From NCBI GenBank assembly GCA_949879765.1, contig CATLBQ010000011.1, positions 1 through 52,350 of the forward strand: 52,350 nucleotides of DNA, given 5' to 3'. Position 1 is the stretch's first letter. Every line of letters begins with the position of its first letter. The notes under the pieces are model-generated. The model made no database searches, was not told where the DNA came from, and worked only from the letters and a program-made list of their open reading frames with translations. Of this stretch, positions 17,327-25,441 are shown piece after piece. The DNA is from an uncultured Bacilli bacterium (GTDB taxonomy: Bacteria > Bacillota_I > Bacilli_A > ML615J-28 > CAG-313). Both the position numbers and the translations under genes were made by a program.

Positions 17327-17556
17327 ATTTTTTCTATTTTGCTGTCAAAAGAAAATAGATTTCCCTCATACATCCACCCAATAAATACTTTATTCTCTTT
17401 TTGAGGTGCCGAAACAGCCTCTACTTTTTTTCCCTTTTGTATTTCCACTATTTGGTAAACATCATTATCTATTATATAGCTTACTTCGTATTGACGTTTA
17501 CAACTAGATAGCATCAAACACAATAATATTGAAAAAATAATGATTACTTTTTTCAT
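17323..17556 (-). CDS. N-terminal part of frameshifted InlB-repeat lipoprotein
   Basis: A 77-residue frame with a lipoprotein signal (Cys19 in LMLSSC) followed by a nearly complete InlB B-repeat (VSYIIDNDVYQIVEIQKG, NKVFIGWMYEGNLFSFDS). The frame stops at TGA just where the repeat should continue with a MTLTAKW-like strand, which is found in the next frame. It starts 2 bases after the papain-like gene stop, so the three frames share a transcript. It is most likely the 5' end of a single gene broken or phase-switched at an A6 run. Confidence 0.7.
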   Translation of the reverse strand: MKKVIIIFSILLCLMLSSCKRQYEVSYIIDNDVYQIVEIQKGKKVEAVSAPQKENKVFIGWMYEGNLFSFDSKIEKI

Positions 17557-17558
17557 TA

Positions 17559-19517
17559 CTATCCTCCTATTTTCTCAAAGCCACAGCAAGGGCAATAACA
17601 AACTAATTCACCATTAGTTAAAGTTATATAATATAGTTCATTCCCATATGATTCATGTGGTACAATTTCTGTATAATCGCATATTAAGCAATATCTTTTG
17701 TGTTGATGATCATCCATTTTTTCATATAATAATTCATGAGGTTCATAATACATTTTTTGACATTCTTGACAATAATAGCCATGTGTTTGCTCATAAACTT
17801 CTGTATAATGATTTGCATAGCATTTTTCTATAAAACCGCAATCTACGCAAACCAAATAATGTTCTAAATTTTCTGTATAACTATGTTTAAAATGGTGTTC
17901 CTCACTAATAAAATATCCGCATTCACAAACTTTTTTATGAGTTTGACCATTTTGCTTTTGTATCATATTCATTCTATGAAGAGATGTCGTACTAGTATCA
18001 CATCCATCCACTATACAATATTTGATATGATTATCATCGTTAATCTGATAGTCCATTTGATGATGATGAGATGACTCGTACAATAAATGATTTCCATGTT
18101 CTTTGCATATATATTTATCCATATCTTCAATTTTTATTTTTGTTGCATACTTTGATAAAAACTCTTGTGTTGATAATTTAGAATCGCATGGGCATATGCC
18201 AAACGAGCAGCTTCCATTACTATATATGTAGTTCTTTGAACAAATATGTGTACCATTTTTAGGAATAAGTGTATAATCCATTGCCTTATCTCCGCCATAA
18301 TCAAAATCTACTAGCCTATTACTAAAAATAGCTTGTGTATATTCGTATTCACCATCATCATTTTTGCTTCCTGCATGTCCCTTATAATACGTTAGTACTT
18401 TATTTTCACCACTAAGTGTCTGTTCATATACTTTTAAATAACCATAGCATACAAATGAATGCCCCGCATTACCAAAAACAGTTGACCATTCCCCGCGTTC
18501 GCTTATGTAATACTGTAATGGATAAGTTACCCCGCTGTCAAATTCTGATGTTAATTCCACTACTACTGGTAAATCCATTTTAATTAATGATTCAAAGCTT
18601 TTAAAATTAGGTAAATTCTCTAGTGTATCTGCAGATATTGATGTAGAAAATCTAACTAGTTCAAAATTTTTTGATAAACTATTTTCTAATTCACTATCCT
18701 CATCAAATAGCAAATCCAATAATTGATTAGTCATTATACCGAAATTCACAACTGGATGAATATACCAAGGATCTGTGCCTAATTTATCCAAATTATACTG
18801 TTGATATTGTCTAGTTTCCTTTATTTTTTCATTTAATAAATATTCATAAAACTTCCCGCCACCAGGACTACTGATTGCATTTTCAATATGATGACTATAC
18901 ACAATTTCTTTATCCATATATTGATCAGGAATAATGTTATCATCATAGAACGTATCGAAATAAGAAAGTAAAGCTGCCAACGATATTAATGTGCATTCAT
19001 GATACAAATTTTGGCCAATATTTTTGTTTAATCTTTTAAAGTAATAAGAATTAGTAATTTCAACATCTTCCATAACATATCCCTTAGGGAAAAGGCTAGC
19101 AAAATCAAAATACACAGGAATATCAATGATTTGTGAACACATATCTGCTAAAGATACATCATTATATACAAACGTTTCCATAGATCCACTAATATTAACT
19201 ATATCACCATAGTTATATTCATTATTTTTGTCTAAATTAATTATACAATATCCCTGGCCATTTATATAAATTGCTCCATACTTATTAAACAAATTACCTG
19301 TATAACTATGCCACGGTGAATAACTATCCCAGCAATAATATAGCAATTCATTATGATCATAATCATATATAACATATGAAGGAGTTGTTCCTTCCACTAA
19401 ATAACTCTTTGAAATAATATTGTCTTCTATAAATAGCATTCGTTGATAACTTTTAGCCTGAAAATCTTCAAAACAAATGGTTGAAGTTTGCAAATTGGCA
19501 TATACATTTTTTTTCAT
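17559..19517 (-). CDS. Secreted papain-like cysteine protease, Cys/His-rich C-terminus; signal peptide out of frame
   Basis: A 652-residue frame. A papain-fold pattern is suggested by Cys175 in YHECTLISLAALLSYFD and a later His in GNAGHSFVCYGY, the order used by C39/C10-like peptidases. From about residue 425 it is rich in Cys-pairs and His (CSFGICPCDS, CVDCGFIEKC, CPCCGF). As annotated it starts at MKKNVYANLQ without a signal peptide. Upstream, a well-translated frame (ATG 19582) encodes a signal-peptide-like stretch that would join this frame after a one-base shift. The peptidase call is from motif pattern only; substrate unknown. Its promoter has a LacI-type operator. Confidence 0.6.
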   Translation of the reverse strand: MKKNVYANLQTSTICFEDFQAKSYQRMLFIEDNIISKSYLVEGTTPSYVIYDYDHNELLYYCWDSYSPWHSYTGNLFNKYGAIYINGQGYCIINLDKNNEYNYGDIVNISGSMETFVYNDVSLADMCSQIIDIPVYFDFASLFPKGYVMEDVEITNSYYFKRLNKNIGQNLYHECTLISLAALLSYFDTFYDDNIIPDQYMDKEIVYSHHIENAISSPGGGKFYEYLLNEKIKETRQYQQYNLDKLGTDPWYIHPVVNFGIMTNQLLDLLFDEDSELENSLSKNFELVRFSTSISADTLENLPNFKSFESLIKMDLPVVVELTSEFDSGVTYPLQYYISERGEWSTVFGNAGHSFVCYGYLKVYEQTLSGENKVLTYYKGHAGSKNDDGEYEYTQAIFSNRLVDFDYGGDKAMDYTLIPKNGTHICSKNYIYSNGSCSFGICPCDSKLSTQEFLSKYATKIKIEDMDKYICKEHGNHLLYESSHHHQMDYQINDDNHIKYCIVDGCDTSTTSLHRMNMIQKQNGQTHKKVCECGYFISEEHHFKHSYTENLEHYLVCVDCGFIEKCYANHYTEVYEQTHGYYCQECQKMYYEPHELLYEKMDDHQHKRYCLICDYTEIVPHESYGNELYYITLTNGELVCYCPCCGFEKIGG

Positions 19518-19531
19518 ATATAGCGCAAATA

Positions 19532-19582
19532 TTATGTTACAACAACAATTATGAAAAAAAAGATTTTAAATGCTTTTTTCAT
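19532..19582 (-). other. Detached signal-peptide frame upstream of the papain-like gene
   Basis: A 16-codon frame (MKKAFKIFFFIIVVVT, then TAA) starts at 19582 behind AGAGGTAAAAAT, the best ribosome-binding site of this transcript. One extra base near GTAACA (about 19535-19540) would continue it as NIIFALYMKKNVYA into the protease frame, giving a complete signal peptide with a VYA cleavage site. It is therefore probably the true start of the protease gene. Confidence 0.6.
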
Positions 19583-19603
19583 ATTTTTACCTCTTATTGC
19601 TTT

Positions 19604-19641
19604 ATTATATCAGTATTTTTTAATTATTGCAAGCGTTTTCA
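19604..19641 (-). promoter_or_regulatory. Promoter with LacI/CcpA-type operator over the -35
   Basis: Minus strand: -35 TTGCAA (19627-19632), 17-base spacer, -10 TATAAT (19604-19609). The operator TGAAAACGCTTGCA (19628-19641) overlaps the -35 exactly as at 767-804, and AATAAAGCAAT follows the -10 in both. Confidence 0.75.
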
Positions 19642-19661
19642 CCTATAGAGAATAAAAAATA

Positions 19662-19704
19662 CTGATAAAGAGCATCTCCATAAAATGAACAAGTCCTTTA
19701 TCAG
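19662..19704 (-). terminator. Terminator-like hairpin after spx
   Basis: Nine-base stem CTGATAAAG/CTTTATCAG (19662-19670 / 19696-19704) with a 25-base loop, followed by TATTTTTTATT on the minus strand. The long loop is unusual for a terminator. Confidence 0.55.
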
Positions 19705-19710
19705 AATCTT

Positions 19711-20130
19711 TTATTTTTTTGAATACTTTATATTAATGGGCTCATTATCAAAAATAGTAAAACCTTCTGTATTTCTTAATTCCTTTGGTAAAAAGATAGT
19801 AATGTCTTCATTGTTGTAACCAACTTGAAGTTCATTTTCATTGATGATAATGGGACGCTTTAAAACACTTGGATATTCAATAATGAATTCAACCAGTTGT
19901 TGTACACTCATATTATCTGGGTCTAATTTTTTTTCTTTAAATACTTTTGACCTCGTAGAAATAATATCATCAAATCCATTTTCACTATTGGCTAGCATTC
20001 TAAAGATATCTTCTCTACTTAATTTGATACTAAAAATGTTTTTTTCGGAATACGGGATTTTATACTGGTCAAACCATTTTTTTGCTTTTCTACAAGAAGC
20101 GCAACTTGGGGTAGTATATATTTGAATCAC
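19711..20130 (-). CDS. spx: Spx-type transcriptional regulator
   Basis: A 139-residue ArsC/Spx-family protein. The redox switch CASC is in IYTTPSCASCRKAKKWF, near residues 10-13. ISTRSKVFKEKKLD and VLKRPIIINENELQVGYN match Spx rather than arsenate reductase. Spx binds the RNA polymerase alpha subunit to reprogramme transcription under disulfide stress and is degraded by ClpXP; clpP is also in this window but not linked. I choose GTG at 20130, since GAGGTGACC lies 5-7 bases before it; a GTG at 20139 overlaps that site. It could instead be an Spx paralog (MgsR/SpxH-type). Confidence 0.85.
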   Translation of the reverse strand: MIQIYTTPSCASCRKAKKWFDQYKIPYSEKNIFSIKLSREDIFRMLANSENGFDDIISTRSKVFKEKKLDPDNMSVQQLVEFIIEYPSVLKRPIIINENELQVGYNNEDITIFLPKELRNTEGFTIFDNEPINIKYSKK

Positions 20131-20149
20131 TGCGGTCACCTCATTATTA

Positions 20150-20178
20150 ATTGTATCACATTTTTATCCTTTTTTCAA
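20150..20178 (-). promoter_or_regulatory. spx promoter
   Basis: Minus strand: TTGAAA (20173-20178), 17-base spacer, TACAAT (20150-20155). Confidence 0.65.
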
Positions 20179-20285
20179 TACTTTTTTTGAAATTATTTTA
20201 AAATTTTTTTAATTTTTCTTTGAATTTGGTGCAACTATGTCAATCATTGTCTTTTTATATCGAAACAAGGTTTTATCCTTCTATC

Positions 20286-20669
20286 TTATTGAAATAAAGT
20301 TAAAACCAAAGATACAATGAGAAACATTCCACCTATTGTAAAATAGGGTACAAATGTAAAATGTCCATGTTTTCGTTCTTCTTTTTTTTGAACGGAATAA
20401 TCATACAAATCCTCGTACTTGGCTTTGCCACCTCTTCTAAAACTAGCAAATCCATATCGGATAGTATCAAATCCCCCAAAATAAGCAATTAAACTTAAGG
20501 CACCACATAAAAAGACAATGGCACCAGCAATGGCAAATGCATCAATATAATAAATCAGTGTATGAAATCCCCTTGTGCTTAAATAAATCAATGTTAATGC
20601 ACTAGCTAAACAAAGTGCTACTAGATATCTTTGCCATGAATGCATAAATACTTGTTTTATCCAGTTCAT
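20286..20669 (-). CDS. DUF3899-like membrane protein
   Basis: A 127-residue protein with three membrane helices (about 15-32, 43-65 and 105-126) and a conserved-looking FGGFDTIRYGFASFRRGGK loop between the second and third, as in DUF3899 proteins. Its ATG overlaps the last base of the oppF stop (TAATG), so it is translated with the opp operon. No function is known; co-expression suggests an accessory to peptide uptake. No strong terminator is visible in the 146 bases to spx. Confidence 0.75.
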   Translation of the reverse strand: MNWIKQVFMHSWQRYLVALCLASALTLIYLSTRGFHTLIYYIDAFAIAGAIVFLCGALSLIAYFGGFDTIRYGFASFRRGGKAKYEDLYDYSVQKKEERKHGHFTFVPYFTIGGMFLIVSLVLTLFQ

Positions 20670-22057
20670 TATTCTTCCTCTAAATGAGATTGATATTCAG
20701 CCAACTCTTTTTCATTACAATATACCATATGTCCTGGCTTTAATTCCCTTAATTCAGGTTTATCCGTTGTATAATCATGCATTGCAGGATTGTATACCAT
20801 TCGTTTACGGGATTTTTCTGTCTTTGGATTAGGTTTTGGAATGGCAGAAAGCAGACTTTTGGTATAAGGATGAGTTGGATGCGCAAATAATTCATCACTA
20901 CTTGCGGTCTCAACAACTTTACCAAAATACATCACAACTATTCGATCACAAAAATATTTGACAACAGATAAATCATGAGCAATGAAAATAATTGATAAAC
21001 CATATTCTTGCTTGAGTTCATTTAGCAAATTGATAATTTGTGCACGAATAGAAACATCTAGTGCACTAATGGGTTCATCGCAAATTAACAGTTTAGGATT
21101 CATAATTAACGCTCTTGCAATACCAATTCGTTGTCTTTGACCACCCGAAAATTCATGAGGATATCTTGAAGCATGCTCTGCTACTAACCCAACTTTTTCA
21201 AGCATTTCGACAACTTTTTCATGATTTTCAACCTTGTTATGGTATCCTTGGATTTGTAATCCTTCTTGGATAATGTCTTCTACTGTCATTCTTGGGTCAA
21301 GCGAATCAACTGGGTCTTGAAAAATCATTTGAATTTCATTCACCAATTTACGACTAACGTGTCTATTATCAAATTGAATTTGTTTGATTTTACTTTTTTG
21401 CTCGGCTACAATTTTTCTAGTGTTCTCTTTTATCTTAGCGATTTTTTCACCATAATTTAGAATAATATTCTTTTTTGTTTCAGCTAAATTCTTACCTTGT
21501 ACATCTAGTTTAGCCAGTTCTTCTTTCATTTCTTTTTGAAGTTGCTTGCATTTCGTATTAGAACGAATGGTAGTCCATTTGATTTCTTTTTTATTCCATC
21601 TCATTCCTGCTGAGATTCGAACGCCCCTGTAATAGATGGATCCAGATGTAATATCATATAATTTGATAATGGAACGACCTGTTGTCGTTTTTCCACATCC
21701 TGATTCCCCTACAATACCAATACATTCTCCCTCATGTAAATCAAACGAAATATTCGAAACCGCCTTTAGCTTAGTACTTCTTGCTCCAGATCCAAATTTA
21801 AAGAATTGCTTTAAATGTCTAACTGAAAGTAAGATGTTTTTTTCTCTTAATTCTGGCTTGGTTTTAACATGAGGATGAATGCCGTATTTCTTGTTGAATT
21901 TTAAGACTTCTTGATTCTCATCAGTATCTTCTTCAATGGCATTATCTAGTTCTGTACCTGAAAATTCTTCATCCTCGTCTAAGAGGGTTGGATCACTATC
22001 ATCTTTCAATAGGTTGTCTTTGAGTTCTTCTTCTAAACGATTTCCGTATCTTGACAT
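20669..22057 (-). CDS. oppF: Oligopeptide ABC transporter ATP-binding protein OppF with coiled-coil insert
   Basis: A 462-residue ATPase. Walker A GESGCGKTTTGRS is near residue 120, Q-loop MIFQDPVDSLDPR near 245, signature EFSGGQRQRIGIARAL near 305, and Walker B LLICDEPISALD near 328. Two additions are unusual: an acidic N-terminal extension of about 75 residues, and a Lys/Glu-rich helical insert of about 80 residues (about 155-240) between Walker A and the Q-loop. Usual OppF is about 310-330 residues. The ATG at 22057 has AGGAGG 10 bases upstream; a GTG at 22063 overlapping the oppD stop is the alternative. It energises uptake with OppD. Confidence 0.92.
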   Translation of the reverse strand: MSRYGNRLEEELKDNLLKDDSDPTLLDEDEEFSGTELDNAIEEDTDENQEVLKFNKKYGIHPHVKTKPELREKNILLSVRHLKQFFKFGSGARSTKLKAVSNISFDLHEGECIGIVGESGCGKTTTGRSIIKLYDITSGSIYYRGVRISAGMRWNKKEIKWTTIRSNTKCKQLQKEMKEELAKLDVQGKNLAETKKNIILNYGEKIAKIKENTRKIVAEQKSKIKQIQFDNRHVSRKLVNEIQMIFQDPVDSLDPRMTVEDIIQEGLQIQGYHNKVENHEKVVEMLEKVGLVAEHASRYPHEFSGGQRQRIGIARALIMNPKLLICDEPISALDVSIRAQIINLLNELKQEYGLSIIFIAHDLSVVKYFCDRIVVMYFGKVVETASSDELFAHPTHPYTKSLLSAIPKPNPKTEKSRKRMVYNPAMHDYTTDKPELRELKPGHMVYCNEKELAEYQSHLEEE

Positions 22058-22059
22058 AC

Positions 22060-23544
22060 TCACTTTCCCTCCTTCTGCGCATTTTTGATTCTTTCCGAAA
22101 CAATTTTAGGCATTTCTACTTTTGGTGCTCTTTCATCTAATAACCACGTTGCGGCATAATGCGTATCGGTAATTTTGAAAAATGGTGGTTCACATTCAAA
22201 GTCTACTTTCATTGCATATTTACTTCTGAGTGCAAACGCATCTCCTTTTGGTGGATAAATCATATTAGGTGGTGTACCTGGTATGGCTTCTAATCTTTCT
22301 TTACTATCGACATCGGGAATACTGGATAATAATGCCCAAGTATATGGATGACGTGGATCAAAAAAGACTTCTTCTGATGTACCATATTCGACAATTTTTC
22401 CTGCATACATTACCGCAACTCTATCTGCCATATTGGCAACTACTCCTAAATCATGGGTAATAAAAATACACGATAAATCTCTTTCTTGTTTGATGCGATT
22501 AATCAACTCTAAAATTTGAGCTTGAATGGTTACATCCAGTGCCGTTGTGGGTTCATCACATATTAAGATTTCTGGTGTTGCAGTTAACGCAATAGCAATA
22601 ACAATTCTTTGCCTCATTCCACCTGAAAATTCAAATGGATATTGCCTAAAACGCTTCTCTGGATCGGGAATACCTACTTCTCTCATGATGTCTAATGCGC
22701 GTCTTTTGGCTTCTGCTTTTGTAATTCGAAGTTGATTGATGTAGTGTTCTTTTTCCAAAGCGATTTCTTTTTCAATGGCTGATTTGGCTTCACTTGTTTG
22801 AGCATGATACAAAGATTGTTTCAATTGTGCCATTTGATTTTGGTGTTCTTGTTTTACTTGCTCTTGATAGGCTTTGACTTTCGCTTTTGCAACCTGCTCA
22901 GTTTCTTTTAGTTTTGCCCTTAGTGGTACAGCATTCGATTTGGCTGTTGCTTTGATCTGGGCAATGGTTCGCTTGAGTTCCATTCTTTTTTGTTTGATCT
23001 CTAGTCTATAGTTTGCTTTTTCTTCTGAAGTTATATTGCCCTTTGAGCGGATATCTTTCATCCATGTATCAAACTTTTCTTGTTCATGTTGAATCTGAAT
23101 ATCTCTTTTGGTCAGTACATTTTTATAAGCCACTAAATCATCTGATATAATTTCATTATACATTTGTTTGAGTTTATTGGCATTAATCAAAGTTGCTTCG
23201 GTGATTTGTTTTCCAATTCTAACAATTGGATTGAGGGAAGAAAGTGGATCTTGGAAAATCATACCAATTTTATGCCCTCTAATTTTATGAAATTCTTCTT
23301 CTGAGACTTCTAATAAATTTTCACCATGATAGGTAATGCTTCCTTGTTCTACTATTGCATTGTTCGCCAAAATACCCATAATAGCCTTGGAAGTAACCGA
23401 TTTACCCGAACCGGATTCTCCAACAATGCATAGCGTTTCTCCTCTTGCAAGATCAAATGAAACATCCCGAACCGCATGAACAAGACCATTATCAGTTTTA
23501 AAATTAATGACCAAATGATCAACGGATAAAACTTTTTCTGACAT
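22060..23544 (-). CDS. oppD: Oligopeptide ABC transporter ATP-binding protein OppD with long coiled-coil insert
   Basis: A 494-residue ATPase. Walker A GESGSGKSVTS is near residue 45, Q-loop IFQDPLSSLNP near 97, signature EFSGGMRQRIVIAIAL near 307, Walker B ILICDEPTTALD near 330, and the C-terminal oligopeptide-binding-type extension (AIPGTPPNM) is present. A Lys/Glu/Gln-rich helical insert of about 155 residues (about 120-275) lies between the Q-loop and RRALDIMREVGIPDPE, where usual OppD has only about 10-20. ATG 23544 is chosen because AAGGAA lies 9 bases upstream and the oppC stop is 1 base away. Confidence 0.92.
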   Translation of the reverse strand: MSEKVLSVDHLVINFKTDNGLVHAVRDVSFDLARGETLCIVGESGSGKSVTSKAIMGILANNAIVEQGSITYHGENLLEVSEEEFHKIRGHKIGMIFQDPLSSLNPIVRIGKQITEATLINANKLKQMYNEIISDDLVAYKNVLTKRDIQIQHEQEKFDTWMKDIRSKGNITSEEKANYRLEIKQKRMELKRTIAQIKATAKSNAVPLRAKLKETEQVAKAKVKAYQEQVKQEHQNQMAQLKQSLYHAQTSEAKSAIEKEIALEKEHYINQLRITKAEAKRRALDIMREVGIPDPEKRFRQYPFEFSGGMRQRIVIAIALTATPEILICDEPTTALDVTIQAQILELINRIKQERDLSCIFITHDLGVVANMADRVAVMYAGKIVEYGTSEEVFFDPRHPYTWALLSSIPDVDSKERLEAIPGTPPNMIYPPKGDAFALRSKYAMKVDFECEPPFFKITDTHYAATWLLDERAPKVEMPKIVSERIKNAQKEGK

Positions 23545-23545
23545 C

Positions 23546-25441
23546 TTATTCACTTCCTTTCAATGATGGATTTAACGCATCTCGCAATCCATTACCAAAT
23601 AAATTAAATGAAATCATCATCAACGCGATAATAATGGCAGGAAAAACAACTAAATTAGGAGAACTTTGTAAATATTGTTGATTTTCTGACATCATAACCC
23701 CAAAGGCTTGCACACCTTGTAATCCTAAATTCAAATAAGCGAGTGTAGCTTCTGAGAAAATCGTACTTGGAATCATCAATACACTTGCGGTCACAATCGT
23801 TCCTAATGAATTAGGTAAAATGTGTTTGAAAATCAATCGGCCATCTGATGCACCAAGAGTACGAGAAGCAAGGACATATTCACGTCCCTTAAAACGATAG
23901 AACTGGGTTCTTGTTCTTGCTGCAGTTCCCATCCATCCTGTTAAACAAAGTGCCAAAAAGAACGTAATAAAATTATTACCAAAATGCAAAATAGCTAATG
24001 TCATAATGACTATCCAAGGAACTCCTCCTAAAATATCACAGAATCTCTCCATCGCAATATCGACATTGCCACCAAAATATCCAGAAATTGCACCCCAACA
24101 AAGACCAAATAGAAAACAAAAAGCTGCAGTACATACACCAAGCATTAGTGAAGTTCGAAGTCCTGCAAAAGCCTTTTTAAATAGATCTTGGCCGTTTTGA
24201 TTGGTTCCTAGTATAAACTTTGGCATCTTTTTATAACCTAGTTTTCGATACCGGTAACTATTTGCTCTAACTGAAAGTAGTTTTTTGGTAATAGAATTGA
24301 TTTGTTGATCAATAACAGAATCAATAGGACATTCATCACTTAGTTTTTTAAAGGATTCAGGTCCTATAGTATAATCATACTCGCATAGACCTTGATCAAT
24401 ATAGGATTGCAAATCAGATGCTGCATAAGTCACTTCTTGTGCGTCATATGCTACAGCATATGTATCATATAGGAAATCACAATAATAAATTTCTGAATTA
24501 TGCACACCTTTTCTTCCTGAACAACTCCAATAACCAACAGGTACATTTTGGAATTCATCTCTGGCAAGTAGAACCATTTTTGTTGCATCTGTAAAAGAAA
24601 TTTGATTGACCAATTCATCATAATTTTCAGTTTCTTCATTACTTGAAAATACGCATTCTTTAATGAGAATATAGGTATTTTCATTTTCTTTTGACTTCAA
24701 TTCAAAAGAAAGGGAGCCTTTTACTTCTGGAAGGCCTGCTTCTTGTAGTGCAAGACTAATATCTAATTCAATCATTCCATAATCAGTTGAATCATCTTTT
24801 AATAGTATACGTTTTGCTGTTCCATTGTCAGTATAAGTCAGATATACAGCATATTCACCAAGTACTGATTCTTGTACATGATCCTCATTATCTAATAAAA
24901 ATTGAACCTTATAATTACCACTTGATGTAAATAAAGTTGGATAAGATGAAAGCAAAACAGATTTATCTGGTGACTTGGTCTCATTTGCAAAGATCACAAA
25001 ACCACCCTTTCCATTTTTTGATGCTTGATCAATATAAGTTGGTTTCTCATCTACTTTTAAATTCAATACAGCGGGTTTATAATAATCTGCTGGCACTTCA
25101 TTGACTATATCATAAACAATTCTTGTATACTTTTTCGTTCCATCCCAAAAGCCTGTACCTGCTTCAAATAGTTTTGGTGCCAAAAAGGCTTCTGATTTAC
25201 TGGTTCTTTCAATATTCTTGGTAGAAATGGCTGGAACAAAAAGGGCTAATAAAATCAAAATTCCTAAAATGATGGCTCCTACTACAGAAGACCTATTTTT
25301 TCTAAATCGCTTCAATGCGTCTTTGAAAAAAGTAGTCGGTTTAGATTCTAATGCCTTATCGGAAATTTTGGTATCTTTTTGAACCAAAACAAAATCATCC
25401 TTCGTTAAATTTGTCATATTATCTTGATGATTATCTATCAT
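23546..25441 (-). CDS. oppC: Oligopeptide ABC transporter permease OppC with large extracytoplasmic insert
   Basis: A 631-residue permease, about twice the usual length. TM1 is at about 52-72. A hydrophilic domain of about 330 residues (75-405) follows, and then the normal OppC core from ILGTNQNGQDLF, with five further helices and the ATPase-coupling EAA loop (YVLASRTLGASDGRLIFKHILPN). The insert would face outside. It is rich in beta-strand-like Tyr/Thr/Val stretches (GNYKVQFLLDNEDH, GEYAVYLTYTDNGTA), suggesting a beta-sandwich. The start ATGA overlaps the oppB stop. Confidence 0.9.
   Translation of the reverse strand: MIDNHQDNMTNLTKDDFVLVQKDTKISDKALESKPTTFFKDALKRFRKNRSSVVGAIILGILILLALFVPAISTKNIERTSKSEAFLAPKLFEAGTGFWDGTKKYTRIVYDIVNEVPADYYKPAVLNLKVDEKPTYIDQASKNGKGGFVIFANETKSPDKSVLLSSYPTLFTSSGNYKVQFLLDNEDHVQESVLGEYAVYLTYTDNGTAKRILLKDDSTDYGMIELDISLALQEAGLPEVKGSLSFELKSKENENTYILIKECVFSSNEETENYDELVNQISFTDATKMVLLARDEFQNVPVGYWSCSGRKGVHNSEIYYCDFLYDTYAVAYDAQEVTYAASDLQSYIDQGLCEYDYTIGPESFKKLSDECPIDSVIDQQINSITKKLLSVRANSYRYRKLGYKKMPKFILGTNQNGQDLFKKAFAGLRTSLMLGVCTAAFCFLFGLCWGAISGYFGGNVDIAMERFCDILGGVPWIVIMTLAILHFGNNFITFFLALCLTGWMGTAARTRTQFYRFKGREYVLASRTLGASDGRLIFKHILPNSLGTIVTASVLMIPSTIFSEATLAYLNLGLQGVQAFGVMMSENQQYLQSSPNLVVFPAIIIALMMISFNLFGNGLRDALNPSLKGSE

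Noticed and set aside
16187-19517. Frameshifts explained by TGA coding for tryptophan
   Set aside because: TGA ends murQ and oppB at expected positions and the break at 17323 needs a change of frame, not read-through; Trp residues here use TGG.
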